Assembly (NCBI RefSeq): GCF_003002875.1
Contig: NZ_PVTH01000002.1
Location: 1 to 64,000 of the forward strand
Reading direction: 5' to 3'
Origin: Arcticibacter pallidicorallinus
Lineage (GTDB): Bacteria; Bacteroidota; Bacteroidia; Sphingobacteriales; Sphingobacteriaceae
Length of the DNA: 64,000 bases
This document shows, one piece after another, positions 1 to 10,668 of this stretch. Under the pieces are notes generated by a model, which was given only the letters and a program-made list of their open reading frames with translations, searched no databases and was not told the origin of the DNA. Each line of letters begins with the position of its first letter. The stretch's first letter is position 1. A program made the position numbers and the translations under genes.

Positions 1-44
1 CCGATGGTACTGCAGTAACATGTGGGAGAGTAGGTCGGTGCCAA
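1..44 (+). rRNA. rrf: 5S ribosomal RNA, 3' end (partial)
   Basis: The first ~44 bases match the conserved 3' third of bacterial 5S rRNA (CCGATGGTACTGC..., GGGAGAGTAGGTCGGTGCC). The rest lies before the window, so this is the end of an rRNA operon read on the plus strand. A strong terminator follows directly. The exact mature 3' end (about 42-45) is estimated. Confidence 0.9.
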
Positions 45-54
45 ATCTTAAATC

Positions 55-88
55 AGCCCGGTAGTTTCAGTACTACCGGGCTTTTTTG
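55..88 (+). terminator. Rho-independent terminator of the rRNA operon
   Basis: An 11-bp perfect stem (AGCCCGGTAGT at 55-65 with ACTACCGGGCT at 72-82) and a 6-nt loop run into a T tract. It sits about 10 bases after the 5S end and closes the rRNA operon. Confidence 0.9.
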
Positions 89-122
89 TGCGTTAGATCC
101 TGGCATTTTCGTATTTTTGGAC

Positions 123-782
123 ATGGGAGAGAGAGTAGTGGAGTGGGAGTTGCAAGGTGAGCGTCTCTTACTTCTTCCGGAAAAGGCAATATTTTGGGCA
201 GAACAACAGATACTCATCGTCTCCGATCTGCATATCGGTAAAGTTGGACATTTCAGGAAAGCCGGAATAGCCATTCCCAAGTTGCTCGAACAGGAAGAGC
301 TGTCGGTTCTCTCGGATCTTATTGAGCAATATCAGCCAAGGCGAATCATTTTCTTAGGCGACCTGTTTCACAGTGAGCATAATGATGACTGGAACTGGTT
401 GGTTCTTTGGTGTGAGTTGTTTCCCGGAGTGGAAATGATACTCGTTAAAGGTAACCACGACATCCTTCATCGCGACTATTATACCAACGCCGGCTTTAAG
501 GTGCATGATGAGCTTGTGATGGGGCCATTTAAATTCACTCATGAACCCCGGGCAGAAGACTGTCAGGGAGAGTTCTATTGCATAAGTGGACATATCCATC
601 CTGCGGTAAAACTTCGGGGGGCTGGACGGCAATCAACAGTTCTCTCCTGTTTCTATTTCAAGAAAAATCAAGCTATCCTGCCTGCTTTCGCGAGGTTTAC
701 GGGTAAGTACTGTCTGCAGGCGGCGGAGTCTGTAGATATCTTTGGAGTATTAGGGAGTAAGGTACTTCATCTTAACGCTTAG
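123..782 (+). CDS. pdeM: PdeM-like metallophosphoesterase (ligase-associated DNA damage response endonuclease)
   Basis: A calcineurin-like phosphoesterase of about 219 residues. The metal-binding motifs appear in order: SDLHIGK, GDLFHSEH, KGNHD and SGHIHP. The length and the N-terminal pattern (QGERLLLLPEKAIFW) fit the PdeM family, which in many bacteria is encoded beside a DNA ligase D-type/helicase repair set. Here it stands alone between an rRNA operon and sdhCAB, so a repair role comes from family knowledge and not from context. The open frame extends to a TTG at 117. I take the ATG at 123; a GTG at 138 is also possible, because a TAnnTTTG-like box at 112-119 would put the transcript start very close to the ATG. 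The family call is solid and the start uncertain. Confidence 0.85.
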   Translation: MGERVVEWELQGERLLLLPEKAIFWAEQQILIVSDLHIGKVGHFRKAGIAIPKLLEQEELSVLSDLIEQYQPRRIIFLGDLFHSEHNDDWNWLVLWCELFPGVEMILVKGNHDILHRDYYTNAGFKVHDELVMGPFKFTHEPRAEDCQGEFYCISGHIHPAVKLRGAGRQSTVLSCFYFKKNQAILPAFARFTGKYCLQAAESVDIFGVLGSKVLHLNA

Positions 783-851
783 ATTGGTTCTAAATTAGGT
801 AAATAAGCCGTTTATTAACGAAATACGTTATATTATTGTCTTAGTATTAAA

Positions 852-859
852 TACTTTTG
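852..859 (+). promoter_or_regulatory. Candidate -7 promoter box of the sdh operon
   Basis: TACTTTTG fits the Bacteroidota -7 consensus TAnnTTTG and lies 28 bases before the sdhC start. No convincing -33 TTG is seen at the usual spacing. A small inverted repeat, TAACG-N5-CGTTA (816-830), lies just upstream and could be a regulator site. Confidence 0.45.
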
Positions 860-887
860 CACTTCTACATAAAATTCAAGAAAGGAA

Positions 888-1673
888 ATGGGCAGTTTAA
901 GTAAAGGTTTCTCCTCTACCCTGGGGAAGAAGTTAATAATGGGATTGACAGGTTTATTTCTTAGCCTGTTTCTCGTCATCCATCTTATTGGTAATCTCCA
1001 GCTTTTTAATGATGATGGAGGAAAAGCGTTTAATGAGTATTCGTACTTTATGACTCATTTTCTGCCAATCAAAATAGTATCGTATGCGTTGTATCTATCA
1101 ATCATACTTCACGCAGTGTACGCTGTTATTATAACCATGCGTAATAACAAAGCGAGGCCTGTTGGATATGCCCAGGTTAACGGCGCGGCTAACAGTACCT
1201 GGAGCTCACGCAATATGGGAATATTGGGGACAGTGATTCTTGTGTTTATTGTTATCCACATGAAAACATTCTGGGCGGAGTACCATTGGGGCGGCCTTCC
1301 CTATGTGCAATATGAAATGAGCCTGCAAAATCCAGAGGTTGTTCGTGTAACGCAGCTTCCATTTGATGGAAACCCTTTAGTGCACACGAAGTTCGTCGAT
1401 GTGCAGAACCAGACGGAAGTGGTGGTAGCTAAAGATCTTTATTTTGTTGTTCAGCAAGCCTTTCAACAAGAATGGTATGTGATACTGTATGTCATTTCTA
1501 TGATCGTCCTGGGTTTTCATTTGTATCATGGATTTCAAAGCGGTTTCCAGACTCTTGGATTCGATCATGTAAAGTACAAGCCGATCATCGATTTCGTTGG
1601 TCTGTGGGTATTTAGTATAATCATTCCCGCGGTGTTTGCTTTAATGCCGATTTACATGTATTTCGCTCACTAA
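888..1673 (+). CDS. sdhC: Succinate dehydrogenase/fumarate reductase cytochrome b subunit (b558 type)
   Basis: A 261-residue membrane anchor of the b558 family, in which one fused five-helix subunit replaces separate SdhC and SdhD. Hydrophobic segments are visible at about residues 15-36, 62-85, 108-126, 195-215 and 235-257, with histidines near helix ends (VIHLIGN, IILHAVY, VIHMKTF, GFHLYHGF) suited to di-haem ligation. It anchors SdhA and SdhB to the inner membrane and passes electrons between succinate/fumarate and menaquinone. It is the first gene of an operon, 39 bases before sdhA. The central loop (about residues 140-185) is longer than in minimal anchors, as is usual for this family. 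Confidence 0.9.
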   Translation: MGSLSKGFSSTLGKKLIMGLTGLFLSLFLVIHLIGNLQLFNDDGGKAFNEYSYFMTHFLPIKIVSYALYLSIILHAVYAVIITMRNNKARPVGYAQVNGAANSTWSSRNMGILGTVILVFIVIHMKTFWAEYHWGGLPYVQYEMSLQNPEVVRVTQLPFDGNPLVHTKFVDVQNQTEVVVAKDLYFVVQQAFQQEWYVILYVISMIVLGFHLYHGFQSGFQTLGFDHVKYKPIIDFVGLWVFSIIIPAVFALMPIYMYFAH

Positions 1674-1712
1674 GATGAATCCTTCCCTAAAGGGATAAAA
1701 TATAATTTTGAA

Positions 1713-3647
<1,935 letters not shown>

Positions 3648-3670
3648 TTTAAAAGAAATCTAGAGAAGCC

Positions 3671-4441
3671 ATGAGTGGAAACATGAATTTAACCCTTAAG
3701 GTCTGGAGACAGAAAAATGCTACAGAGAAGGGGAAATTTGTAACATATAAAGCAGATGATATATCACCGGATATGTCATTTCTAGAAATGCTCGATGTTG
3801 TAAACGAGCGTTTGGTAAAAAAGAAAGAAGATCCTATTCACTTCGATCATGATTGTCGTGAAGGTATTTGCGGAATGTGCTCCCTGTATATCAATGGGCG
3901 GCCACATGGTCCTAAGCGTGCGATCACGACTTGTCAGCTGCATATGCGTAGCTTCCATGATGGTGAAACGATCACGATCGAGCCTTGGAGAGCTACGGCG
4001 TTTCCTGTGATTAAAGACCTCGCGGTAGACAGATCTGCATTTGATCGCATTCAGCAGGCTGGAGGATATGTTTCGGTAAATACGGGAGGTGTTCCGGATG
4101 CGAATGAAATTGCAATTCCAAAGGTTATAGCTGACGAAGCGTTCAATTCCGCTACATGTATTCAGTGCGGTGCTTGTGTGGCTGCATGTAAGAATGCATC
4201 GGCATCTTTGTTTGTATCAGCAAAAATTTCACAGCTTGCATTATTACCGCAAGGTCAGCCGGAACGTTACCGTCGTGTTCAGGCAATGGTAGCGCAGATG
4301 GACGAGGAAGGTTTTGGAAACTGTACCAATACAGGAGCGTGTGAAATAGAATGTCCGAAGGAAATTTCTTTAACAAACATCAATAGAATGCGTCGCGATT
4401 TTTATAACGCTAAGTTTTTTAAAGAAGAAGAAATTAATTAA
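3671..4441 (+). CDS. sdhB: Succinate dehydrogenase/fumarate reductase iron-sulfur subunit
   Basis: A 256-residue electron-transfer subunit. The N-terminal ferredoxin fold carries the [2Fe-2S] motif CREGICGMC with a further Cys at TTCQLH. The C-terminal domain carries [11 protein letters not shown] and [14 protein letters not shown] for the [4Fe-4S] and [3Fe-4S] clusters. It links the SdhA flavin to the SdhC haems. It is the last gene of the operon and is followed by a strong terminator. Confidence 0.95.
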   Translation: MSGNMNLTLKVWRQKNATEKGKFVTYKADDISPDMSFLEMLDVVNERLVKKKEDPIHFDHDCREGICGMCSLYINGRPHGPKRAITTCQLHMRSFHDGETITIEPWRATAFPVIKDLAVDRSAFDRIQQAGGYVSVNTGGVPDANEIAIPKVIADEAFNSATCIQCGACVAACKNASASLFVSAKISQLALLPQGQPERYRRVQAMVAQMDEEGFGNCTNTGACEIECPKEISLTNINRMRRDFYNAKFFKEEEIN

Positions 4442-4479
4442 TTATTTTTGTGCCACGAGGCAAGGAGATATTGTGAGAA

Positions 4480-4510
4480 AGGCCCAGTTGCGAAAGCACT
4501 GGGCTTTTTT
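4480..4510 (+). terminator. Terminator of sdhCAB
   Basis: GCCCAGT (4482-4488) pairs with ACTGGGC (4498-4504) around a 9-nt loop, followed by six Ts. It lies about 40 bases after the sdhB stop. Confidence 0.85.
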
Positions 4511-4574
4511 ATTTCGGGGTTTACAGAACATATGTTTTCGTGTCTTGTTGTCTGTGAAATTTTAGATCACATAC

Positions 4575-5975
4575 ATGACGGTAACTTTTCACGGTGGAGC
4601 TGGCACTGTTACAGGTAGCAAGCATCTTATACAATTAAAAAACGGGACACAGATCTTGCTGGACTGCGGAATGTTTCAGGGTCTTGGCGAAGATACAGAG
4701 GAACTGAACGGGCATTTTGGATTTCATCCTGCTAAGGTTGATTACCTGATCTTATCACATGCACATATCGACCATTGTGGATTGATTCCACGTATGGTAG
4801 CCGAAGGTTTCAAAGGGACCATCTTTTCAACCGCTCCAACTATGGATCTGGCGAGGGTTTTGTTGAACGACTCAGCAGGCATTCAGCAGAGTGATGCAGC
4901 GTATATGAATCGAAGGAGGGAAAAGCGGGGGCAGGCACCCATAAAGCCTCTTTATACTGAAGATGATGTTGTCGAGGCAATGCGACTCTTTAAGATCGTT
5001 GACTATAACGAGGACTTCGAGATAGATCCTCGTATTACCCTATGTTTTACTGATGCCGGACATATTGTGGGAAGCGCGGCAGTGCATCTGTCCTTACTGG
5101 AGGACGGGAAGTACACCCGACTGACTTTTAGCGGTGATGTCGGAAGATATGGGGATATGCTGCTCAAGAGTCCGCAAACCTTTCGTCAGGCTGATTATAT
5201 TATTCTTGAATCGACATACGGGGACTCCTATCACAAGGATCTCGAACCAATTGAGCGTCAGCTGCAGGAGATCATCCACCAGACTTGCATACTTAAAAAT
5301 GGGAAGGTTATCATCCCGGCGTTTAGTGTGGGTAGAACCCAAGAGCTGTTATTTGCGTTAAACGCACTTGAGTTGAAGGGGATTCTACCCGATGTGCCGT
5401 TCTACGTGGACAGTCCGTTATCCGAAAAAGCGACGATGGTTCTGAAGGAGCATACAGATGTTTATAACAACAGGGTGCAACAGATTTTAAAGTATGACGA
5501 CGACGTATTCCAATTCAAGGGCTTAAAATTTATACATTCAGTAGAGGAATCAATAGCACTGAATGAGGATCCCCGCCCCTGTGTGATTATATCCTCATCG
5601 GGAATGGCAGAGGCTGGCAGGGTTAAGCACCATATCAGAAACAGCATCTCAAACGATCGGAACACCATCCTGCTGGTGGGATATTGTGAACCGAGGTCGC
5701 TGGGCGGGCAGCTGACGGCCGGTAAGAAGGTTGTAGAGATTTTCGGTGACGAGTACGACGTCAGATCTGAAGTTCGCGTAATCAGATCCATGAGTGCCCA
5801 TGGTGACAGTGATGATTTGCTTAAGTTTTTATCATGTCAGGATCCAACACAGGTGAAGCGAATCTTTCTCGTGCATGGAGAGGATGACGTACAGCGGATA
5901 TTTGCTGGTAAGTTAAGGGATGTCGGATTCAAGAACGTGGCGATTCCAGAACAGCACCAAAGCATTGATCTTTAG
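4575..5975 (+). CDS. MBL-fold metallo-hydrolase with beta-CASP RNA-specificity domain
   Basis: A 466-residue protein of the CPSF73/YSH1-like branch of the metallo-beta-lactamase superfamily. The zinc motif SHAHIDHCG lies near residues 59-67, and FSGDVGRYG and a late VHGEDD motif supply further ligands. The central beta-CASP part contains ESTYGD, IPAFSVGRTQELL, YVDSPL and the SSSGMAEAG and MSAHGDSDD segments typical of RNA/DNA-acting members. The role is probably exo- or endoribonuclease in the cytoplasm, but the substrate cannot be read from sequence. It is shorter than RNase J (about 550 residues) and lacks that protein's C-terminal domain. It is a single-gene unit, ending 3 bases from a convergent small ORF. 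Confidence 0.85.
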   Translation: MTVTFHGGAGTVTGSKHLIQLKNGTQILLDCGMFQGLGEDTEELNGHFGFHPAKVDYLILSHAHIDHCGLIPRMVAEGFKGTIFSTAPTMDLARVLLNDSAGIQQSDAAYMNRRREKRGQAPIKPLYTEDDVVEAMRLFKIVDYNEDFEIDPRITLCFTDAGHIVGSAAVHLSLLEDGKYTRLTFSGDVGRYGDMLLKSPQTFRQADYIILESTYGDSYHKDLEPIERQLQEIIHQTCILKNGKVIIPAFSVGRTQELLFALNALELKGILPDVPFYVDSPLSEKATMVLKEHTDVYNNRVQQILKYDDDVFQFKGLKFIHSVEESIALNEDPRPCVIISSSGMAEAGRVKHHIRNSISNDRNTILLVGYCEPRSLGGQLTAGKKVVEIFGDEYDVRSEVRVIRSMSAHGDSDDLLKFLSCQDPTQVKRIFLVHGEDDVQRIFAGKLRDVGFKNVAIPEQHQSIDL

Positions 5976-5978
5976 GTT

Positions 5979-6164
5979 CTACCACAGTCGGCAATTCACA
6001 CTCCCGTTAAGCAGCCCTTTGAAGGCAGGTACGCTGAGGAAGCTAAAGGTATTGGCTTCTTCGTTACGGCTTTCTACGGTTTGACCAAGGGTAACCAGCA
6101 TGGCGATAAGAGCTGGGACCAATAACATAATAAATGGCGAGATAGCGTTTGATTTGGTTTTCAT
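5979..6164 (-). CDS. Small hypothetical membrane protein (61 residues)
   Basis: A short open frame starting MKTKSNAISPF and followed by a hydrophobic stretch (about residues 11-27, IMLLVPALIAMLVTLGQ), consistent with one membrane helix, then a polar tail. The basic start plus hydrophobic core looks like a real small membrane protein and not an antisense shadow, and no other frame here encodes anything better. Its stop lies 3 bases from the stop of the convergent beta-CASP gene. The upstream 100 bases are AT-rich, as is usual for starts in this genome. I do not recognise a family. Confidence 0.45.
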   Translation of the reverse strand: MKTKSNAISPFIMLLVPALIAMLVTLGQTVESRNEEANTFSFLSVPAFKGLLNGSVNCRLW

Positions 6165-6264
6165 GTTTCTAATACTTGAATCAAATCAACACTATCTTTT
6201 CTAGCATTTAAAATTAATTAGACTAATAGCCTTAAATAATCGATGAACAGGCTGTACGGCCTTT

Positions 6265-7290
6265 TTAATATTTTGAGTTGTTTACAATTAATTGAGTTTG
6301 CAGAATCCTCGTCTCAAATTCGGTAACGGGCATTTTACTTTCAATCAAGTGAATGAGTAACTCCATGGCGGCTTGCCCCATTTCGAAGGCCGGCTGTCTG
6401 ACAGCTGTGATTGGCGGATTAAACAGATCGACGACATTGGAATTGGTAAAACCCGCTATCTTAATTCCTGTGAAGTAATCTGGAGCTATTTTCTTTATGG
6501 CATGGAGGCAACCAGTGCTTAACTTATCCTGCGCAATGAATATGGCATCGGGTCTTTCATTGAGCGCCAACAGTTCTTTGGTAGCGTCATCTATTTCTTC
6601 CTGATTAATTCCACCATGACCGCAGAACTTTACAAAGTCTTCATTGAAAGGGATACCATGATCCCGCAATGCAGCTTTGTATCCCTCAAGCCTTTCTCCG
6701 GTAACCGACAGGTGTGCCGAACTCGTAAAATGCGCGATTCGTTTATGCCCTAATTTAATGAGATAGTCTGTAGCGTCATAAGCCCCTTTAAAATTGTCGG
6801 CGATCACTTTATGGGTGTCAATTTCAGAAGTTACCCGATCGAAAAGGACAATAGGCAGGCCCTTTTTATGCAGGTCTTTCAGATAGGAAACGTCGGCACT
6901 CTCCGAGGAGAGGGAAATTAATAAGCCGTCAACCGAGCGTGAAGCCAGGTGTTCAACGTTCAGTACTTCACGATCGAATCGTTCGTGACTCTGGGTAATT
7001 GTTACATTATATCCCGCTGTATATGCGACAGATTCCATTCCATTTATCGCCTGAGAGAAAAAATTATTGGCGATTTCACATACAACGATTCCTATGGAAT
7101 AGCTTCGGCGTTCTTTCAGGCTAAGTGCGATAGGATTGGGACGGTAATTAATTTTCTCCGCATATTCGGTTACAGTCTTCTTTGTTTCCTCACTTATCTC
7201 ATAACCTCCGCGCAGTGCCCGTGAAACGGTTGATGTTGAAAGGCCCAGCGCTTTGGCTATGTCCTTAATTGTTACTGTATTAAATCTCAT
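6265..7290 (-). CDS. LacI-family transcriptional regulator
   Basis: A 341-residue regulator. The N-terminal helix-turn-helix (TIKDIAKALGLSTSTVSRALRGG, about residues 7-29) is followed by a hinge (NPIALSLKERRSYSIG) and a periplasmic-binding-protein-like effector domain to the C-terminus. It diverges from the pectate lyase operon, so it probably controls the adjacent pectin/galacturonate genes in response to a sugar acid or its breakdown product such as KDG; this is inference from position. A candidate operator shared with two other intergenic regions of the locus lies 114 bases upstream of its start (7404-7420), suggesting autoregulation. The family call is sure and the effector unknown. Confidence 0.9.
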   Translation of the reverse strand: MRFNTVTIKDIAKALGLSTSTVSRALRGGYEISEETKKTVTEYAEKINYRPNPIALSLKERRSYSIGIVVCEIANNFFSQAINGMESVAYTAGYNVTITQSHERFDREVLNVEHLASRSVDGLLISLSSESADVSYLKDLHKKGLPIVLFDRVTSEIDTHKVIADNFKGAYDATDYLIKLGHKRIAHFTSSAHLSVTGERLEGYKAALRDHGIPFNEDFVKFCGHGGINQEEIDDATKELLALNERPDAIFIAQDKLSTGCLHAIKKIAPDYFTGIKIAGFTNSNVVDLFNPPITAVRQPAFEMGQAAMELLIHLIESKMPVTEFETRILQTQLIVNNSKY

Positions 7291-7403
7291 TTTTTACCTG
7301 ATTTAGGACAATGATATTATACGGCTAAGATACTTAATATAATGAGTTCCTTCGAGATGAAACAAATATGATAGGAAAGGCAGGTTTGGAGTTTGTTATC
7401 GTG

Positions 7404-7420
7404 TTCGGGAACGATTGCAC
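7404..7420 (-). promoter_or_regulatory. Candidate LacI-family operator, site 1
   Basis: Read on the minus strand the site is GTGCAATCGTTCCCGAA. It matches sites at 24366-24382 and 13431-13448 in the pattern GCAAWCGTTNYCG. It lies within a wider ATCGT-N8-ACGAT inverted repeat (7398-7415), between the LacI-type gene and the pectate lyase operon. Binding is inferred. Confidence 0.45.
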
Positions 7421-7543
7421 AAAAATAAGGCCGCAAAATCTGCTTATTAAGTAGGGCTGTTGTTATATTGCGGCTCGATACCAATAATATATAACAACCT
7501 GTTTAAAGTAGCTTATTCTGAGCGGTAACAGTGAACCGGAATT

Positions 7544-8887
7544 ATGAAAAAATCTATAGTGCCCATTCTCTTCTTAGTTTGTGCTGCGATTTTCTATACA
7601 GAAAGTTGTTTTGGCCAAGCTTTGGCGTTCCCAGGTGCGGAAGGCTATGGAAAGTTTACAAGCGGCGGGCGGGGTGGTAAGATTATGAAGGTAACCAATC
7701 TGAATGACTCTGGAGAAGGTTCATTAAGAAAGGCGATTCAGGCAAAAGGCCCCAGGATAATTGTCTTCGAAATTTCCGGAACGATCTCTTTGGATAGCCC
7801 ACTTGATATTAATAATGGAGATCTCACCATTGCAGGTCAGTCGGCACCCGGAGATGGAATTTGTATAAAGAACTACCCCTTTTCTATAAAAGCGAATAAT
7901 GTGATTGTTCGTTACCTCCGTTTCCGGATGGGAGATGAAAAGTCGGTGCAAGGTGATGCCCTGGGTGGAACCAAAGGGGTAAGGAATGTAATAGTGGACC
8001 ATTGCTCGATAAGCTGGGGCACGGATGAGTGTGCTTCGTTTTACGGCAATAGCGACTTTACTCTTCAATGGTGCATTGTTTCAGAGAGTTTAAATTCTTC
8101 TGTACATGAGAAGGGGCAGCATGGGTACGGTGGGATCTGGGGAGGCAAGGGTGCTACATTTCATCACAATCTTATTGCCAGCCATCACAGCCGAATGCCC
8201 CGATTCAGTGGTTCATCATCCACTCTCAATTCGGAGGATGAACTGGTTGATTTTCGCAATAACGTTATTTTTAACTGGGAAATCAACAATATATATGGTG
8301 GAGAAAAGGGTAAATATAACGTAGTAAATAATTACTATAAGCCAGGTCCTGCGACGCCTAGAAGCAGACTAGAGAGGCTTCTAAATCCATCGGTTCCTTA
8401 TGGAAAGTTCTATGTGGCGGGAAACATGATCGAAAGTAATATTCGGATTTCTAAGGATAACTGGCTAGGAGGGGTGCAGTGCGATAGTCCGGACGCTGCA
8501 AGAGCTCTTACACCTTTCAAAACTATTGAGCTGAAAGACGTCAGCGCCCAGGAAGCTTATATGGCGGTACTGCAGTATAGCGGTTCATCACTCAGACGGG
8601 ATGCTGTTGATAGCCGCCTCATTGAAGGAATGAGGTCAGGCCGGTCAAAGGTCGGAAAGAGGAACGTCGGCATTATCGACTCGCAAGCGGAGGTTGGCGG
8701 CTGGCCTGAGTTGAGGTCATCTGAAGCACAGAAAGACTCTGACGGGGATGGAATGCCTGATAAATGGGAAATGGAGAATGGATTGGATGCACGGAATGCA
8801 CAAGATGGGAATGAGTTAAAAGTGTGCGGGGACTTTAGCAATATTGAGGTTTATTTAAATAGTTTAGTAAAACAAGATTTTTATTAG
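7544..8887 (+). CDS. Secreted pectate lyase (polysaccharide lyase family 1-like)
   Basis: A 447-residue right-handed beta-helix lyase. The N-terminal signal peptide ends near residue 25 (SCFGQA). Family features include FPGAEGYGKFTSGGRGG, VTNLNDSGEGSLRKAI, IVFEISGTI, NVIVRYLRFRMGD and VIVDHCSISWGTDE. A C-terminal DSDGDGMPDKWE stretch resembles calcium-binding repeats often found at the end of Bacteroidota pectate lyases. It should cleave homogalacturonan by beta-elimination outside the cytoplasm, giving 4,5-unsaturated products for the KduI/KduD and GH105 enzymes encoded nearby. It is the first of three tightly packed genes (2 and 3 bases apart). No type IX secretion C-terminal domain is apparent. 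The exact PL1 subfamily is not assigned. Confidence 0.9.
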   Translation: MKKSIVPILFLVCAAIFYTESCFGQALAFPGAEGYGKFTSGGRGGKIMKVTNLNDSGEGSLRKAIQAKGPRIIVFEISGTISLDSPLDINNGDLTIAGQSAPGDGICIKNYPFSIKANNVIVRYLRFRMGDEKSVQGDALGGTKGVRNVIVDHCSISWGTDECASFYGNSDFTLQWCIVSESLNSSVHEKGQHGYGGIWGGKGATFHHNLIASHHSRMPRFSGSSSTLNSEDELVDFRNNVIFNWEINNIYGGEKGKYNVVNNYYKPGPATPRSRLERLLNPSVPYGKFYVAGNMIESNIRISKDNWLGGVQCDSPDAARALTPFKTIELKDVSAQEAYMAVLQYSGSSLRRDAVDSRLIEGMRSGRSKVGKRNVGIIDSQAEVGGWPELRSSEAQKDSDGDGMPDKWEMENGLDARNAQDGNELKVCGDFSNIEVYLNSLVKQDFY

Positions 8888-8889
8888 AG

Positions 8890-9648
8890 ATGATCGGAAA
8901 AATTCAGAAGTTGAAGTGGCTATTGTTCACTGTTGTATTTATGTCGTTTACATTACCTGCGGATAAGGGTATAACGGTATATCTCGTTGGGGACTCCACC
9001 ATGTCCCAAAAGCAAATAAAGGCATATCCTGAAGCGGGCTGGGGCATGCCGTTTGCATTTTTCTTTAAGCCGGAGGTGCGTGTGGATAATCGTGCGCAAA
9101 ACGGGCGTAGCACAAAGTCGTTCTTAAAGGAAGACAGATGGTCTTCTGTGATGGACAGTTTGAGAGAGGGGGACTATGTCATGATCCAGTTTGGACACAA
9201 TGACGAGATTCAAACCAAAAAGAACGCAACAACAGAGGCGGAGTTCAGGACTAACCTTATCCGGTTTGTGAAAGACGCAAGAAGCAAGAAAGCCAATCCG
9301 GTTCTGATAACGGCCGTAGCGAGAAGGAAATTTGATCCTGCTGGAAAGCTGGAGGACACACATCGCGTTTACTCCGAAATCGTTAGACAAGTTTCCAGAG
9401 AGACTAAGGTTCCTTTAATCGATCTGGATAAGAGAAGTCAGGCTTTATTAATTGAAATGGGTCCTGAAAAATCCAAATTTCTATATAATCACCTCATGCC
9501 CGGCGAGCACCCCAATTACCCTAACGGTAGTGAAGACGATACGCATTTTAACGAATTTGGAGCAAGAAAGATGGCTCAATTGGTGCTTGCCGAAATCCGT
9601 TCTTTGAAGTTAGGGTTAGCTGATCATATCACTGTCAAAAGCAAGTAG
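8890..9648 (+). CDS. Rhamnogalacturonan acetylesterase-like SGNH hydrolase (CE12)
   Basis: A 252-residue secreted esterase with a signal peptide (hydrophobic residues about 9-23). Block I is VGDSTMS with the nucleophile Ser36; block III is FGHND; block V is DDTHFNEFGA with the Asp/His pair. This set is typical of CE12 rhamnogalacturonan acetylesterases. It would remove acetyl groups from the pectin backbone so that lyases and hydrolases can act. It lies between the pectate lyase and the pectin methylesterase in one operon, with a 2-base gap upstream. Confidence 0.85.
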   Translation: MIGKIQKLKWLLFTVVFMSFTLPADKGITVYLVGDSTMSQKQIKAYPEAGWGMPFAFFFKPEVRVDNRAQNGRSTKSFLKEDRWSSVMDSLREGDYVMIQFGHNDEIQTKKNATTEAEFRTNLIRFVKDARSKKANPVLITAVARRKFDPAGKLEDTHRVYSEIVRQVSRETKVPLIDLDKRSQALLIEMGPEKSKFLYNHLMPGEHPNYPNGSEDDTHFNEFGARKMAQLVLAEIRSLKLGLADHITVKSK

Positions 9649-9651
9649 CTC

Positions 9652-10614
9652 ATGGGGATGAAAAGTTTTTTACTGACAATCAGTTTGTTGGTGTGCCTTA
9701 TCAGTGTGGTAACCGGACAGGAAAAGGTCGATTTCGTTGTTGCTGCCGATGGTACCGGAGATTTTAAGACCGTTCAGCAAGCGATCAACGCTGTCCCGGA
9801 TTTTCGAAAGAATATCACGGTCATCTATATCAAGAACGGTGTGTATAAGGAGAAACTTGTTCTTGCAGGTTCAAAAGCGAGGGTAAAGCTTATTGGTGAA
9901 AGCGTTGAAAAGACGATTTTGACATACGATGACTATAATGCCAAAAAGAATGTATTTGGAGAAGATATGGGTACCTCAGGCTCATCCAGTTTCTATGTCT
10001 ATGGAGATGAGTTTGGTGCCGAAAATATTACGTTTCAAAATTCGTCAGGGCCTGTTGGTCAGGCCGTAGCCGTTTGGGTTGCAGGAGACAAAGTTCAGTT
10101 TAAAAATTGCCGGTTTTTGGGTTTTCAGGATACACTCTATACGTACGGGTATAAAAGCAGGCAATATTACAAGGACTGCTATATTGAAGGGACTGTAGAC
10201 TTCATATTTGGTTCCTCCACTGCTGTATTTGAGAATTGTGAGATCTTCTGTAAAAAGGGTGGTTACATTACTGCTGCTTCTACACATGACAGCACTTCGT
10301 ATGGTTATGTTTTTAAAAATTGCCGGATAACGGGAGATGGGGGTTCAGGCAGTTTTTATCTGGGCCGTCCATGGCGACCATACGCAAAAACTGTTTTTAT
10401 CAGATGTGAAATGGGCAATATCATTCATCCCGATGGATGGAATAACTGGGGGAAAGAGTCAAATGAGACAACAGCATACTACGCAGAATATAGGAATACC
10501 GGTCCTGGTTTCAGACCTGGAAAGCGCGTAAAGTGGTCTCATCAGTTGACAGACCTACAGGCTGCAGATTATGAGTTAACGAAAATATTTGACGGCTGGC
10601 TTCCTGAGAAATAA
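9652..10614 (+). CDS. Pectinesterase (pectin methylesterase, CE8)
   Basis: A 320-residue beta-helix esterase with a signal peptide ending near residue 22 (VVTGQ). The catalytic Asp160 lies in QDTLYTYG, the second Asp183 in VDFIFG, and Arg239 in LGRPWRPYA; Gln in GPVGQAVAV completes the oxyanion site. It removes methyl esters from homogalacturonan, making the substrate for the pectate lyase two genes upstream. Start codons at 9652 and 9658 are both possible (MGMKSF). It is the last gene of the three-gene operon and is followed by a hairpin shared with the convergent dehydrogenase gene. Confidence 0.93.
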   Translation: MGMKSFLLTISLLVCLISVVTGQEKVDFVVAADGTGDFKTVQQAINAVPDFRKNITVIYIKNGVYKEKLVLAGSKARVKLIGESVEKTILTYDDYNAKKNVFGEDMGTSGSSSFYVYGDEFGAENITFQNSSGPVGQAVAVWVAGDKVQFKNCRFLGFQDTLYTYGYKSRQYYKDCYIEGTVDFIFGSSTAVFENCEIFCKKGGYITAASTHDSTSYGYVFKNCRITGDGGSGSFYLGRPWRPYAKTVFIRCEMGNIIHPDGWNNWGKESNETTAYYAEYRNTGPGFRPGKRVKWSHQLTDLQAADYELTKIFDGWLPEK

Positions 10615-10616
10615 AG

Positions 10617-10641
10617 AAGGCCAGCATGAAATGCCGGCCTT
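10617..10641. terminator. Bidirectional terminator between pectinesterase and SDR genes
   Basis: AAGGCCAGCAT and ATGCCGGCCTT form an 11-bp stem with one mismatch and a 3-nt loop. It lies between convergent genes, with short T/A runs on both sides. Confidence 0.65.
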
Positions 10642-10668
10642 TGATAAGGGAAGATGCCCAACGTTAAC

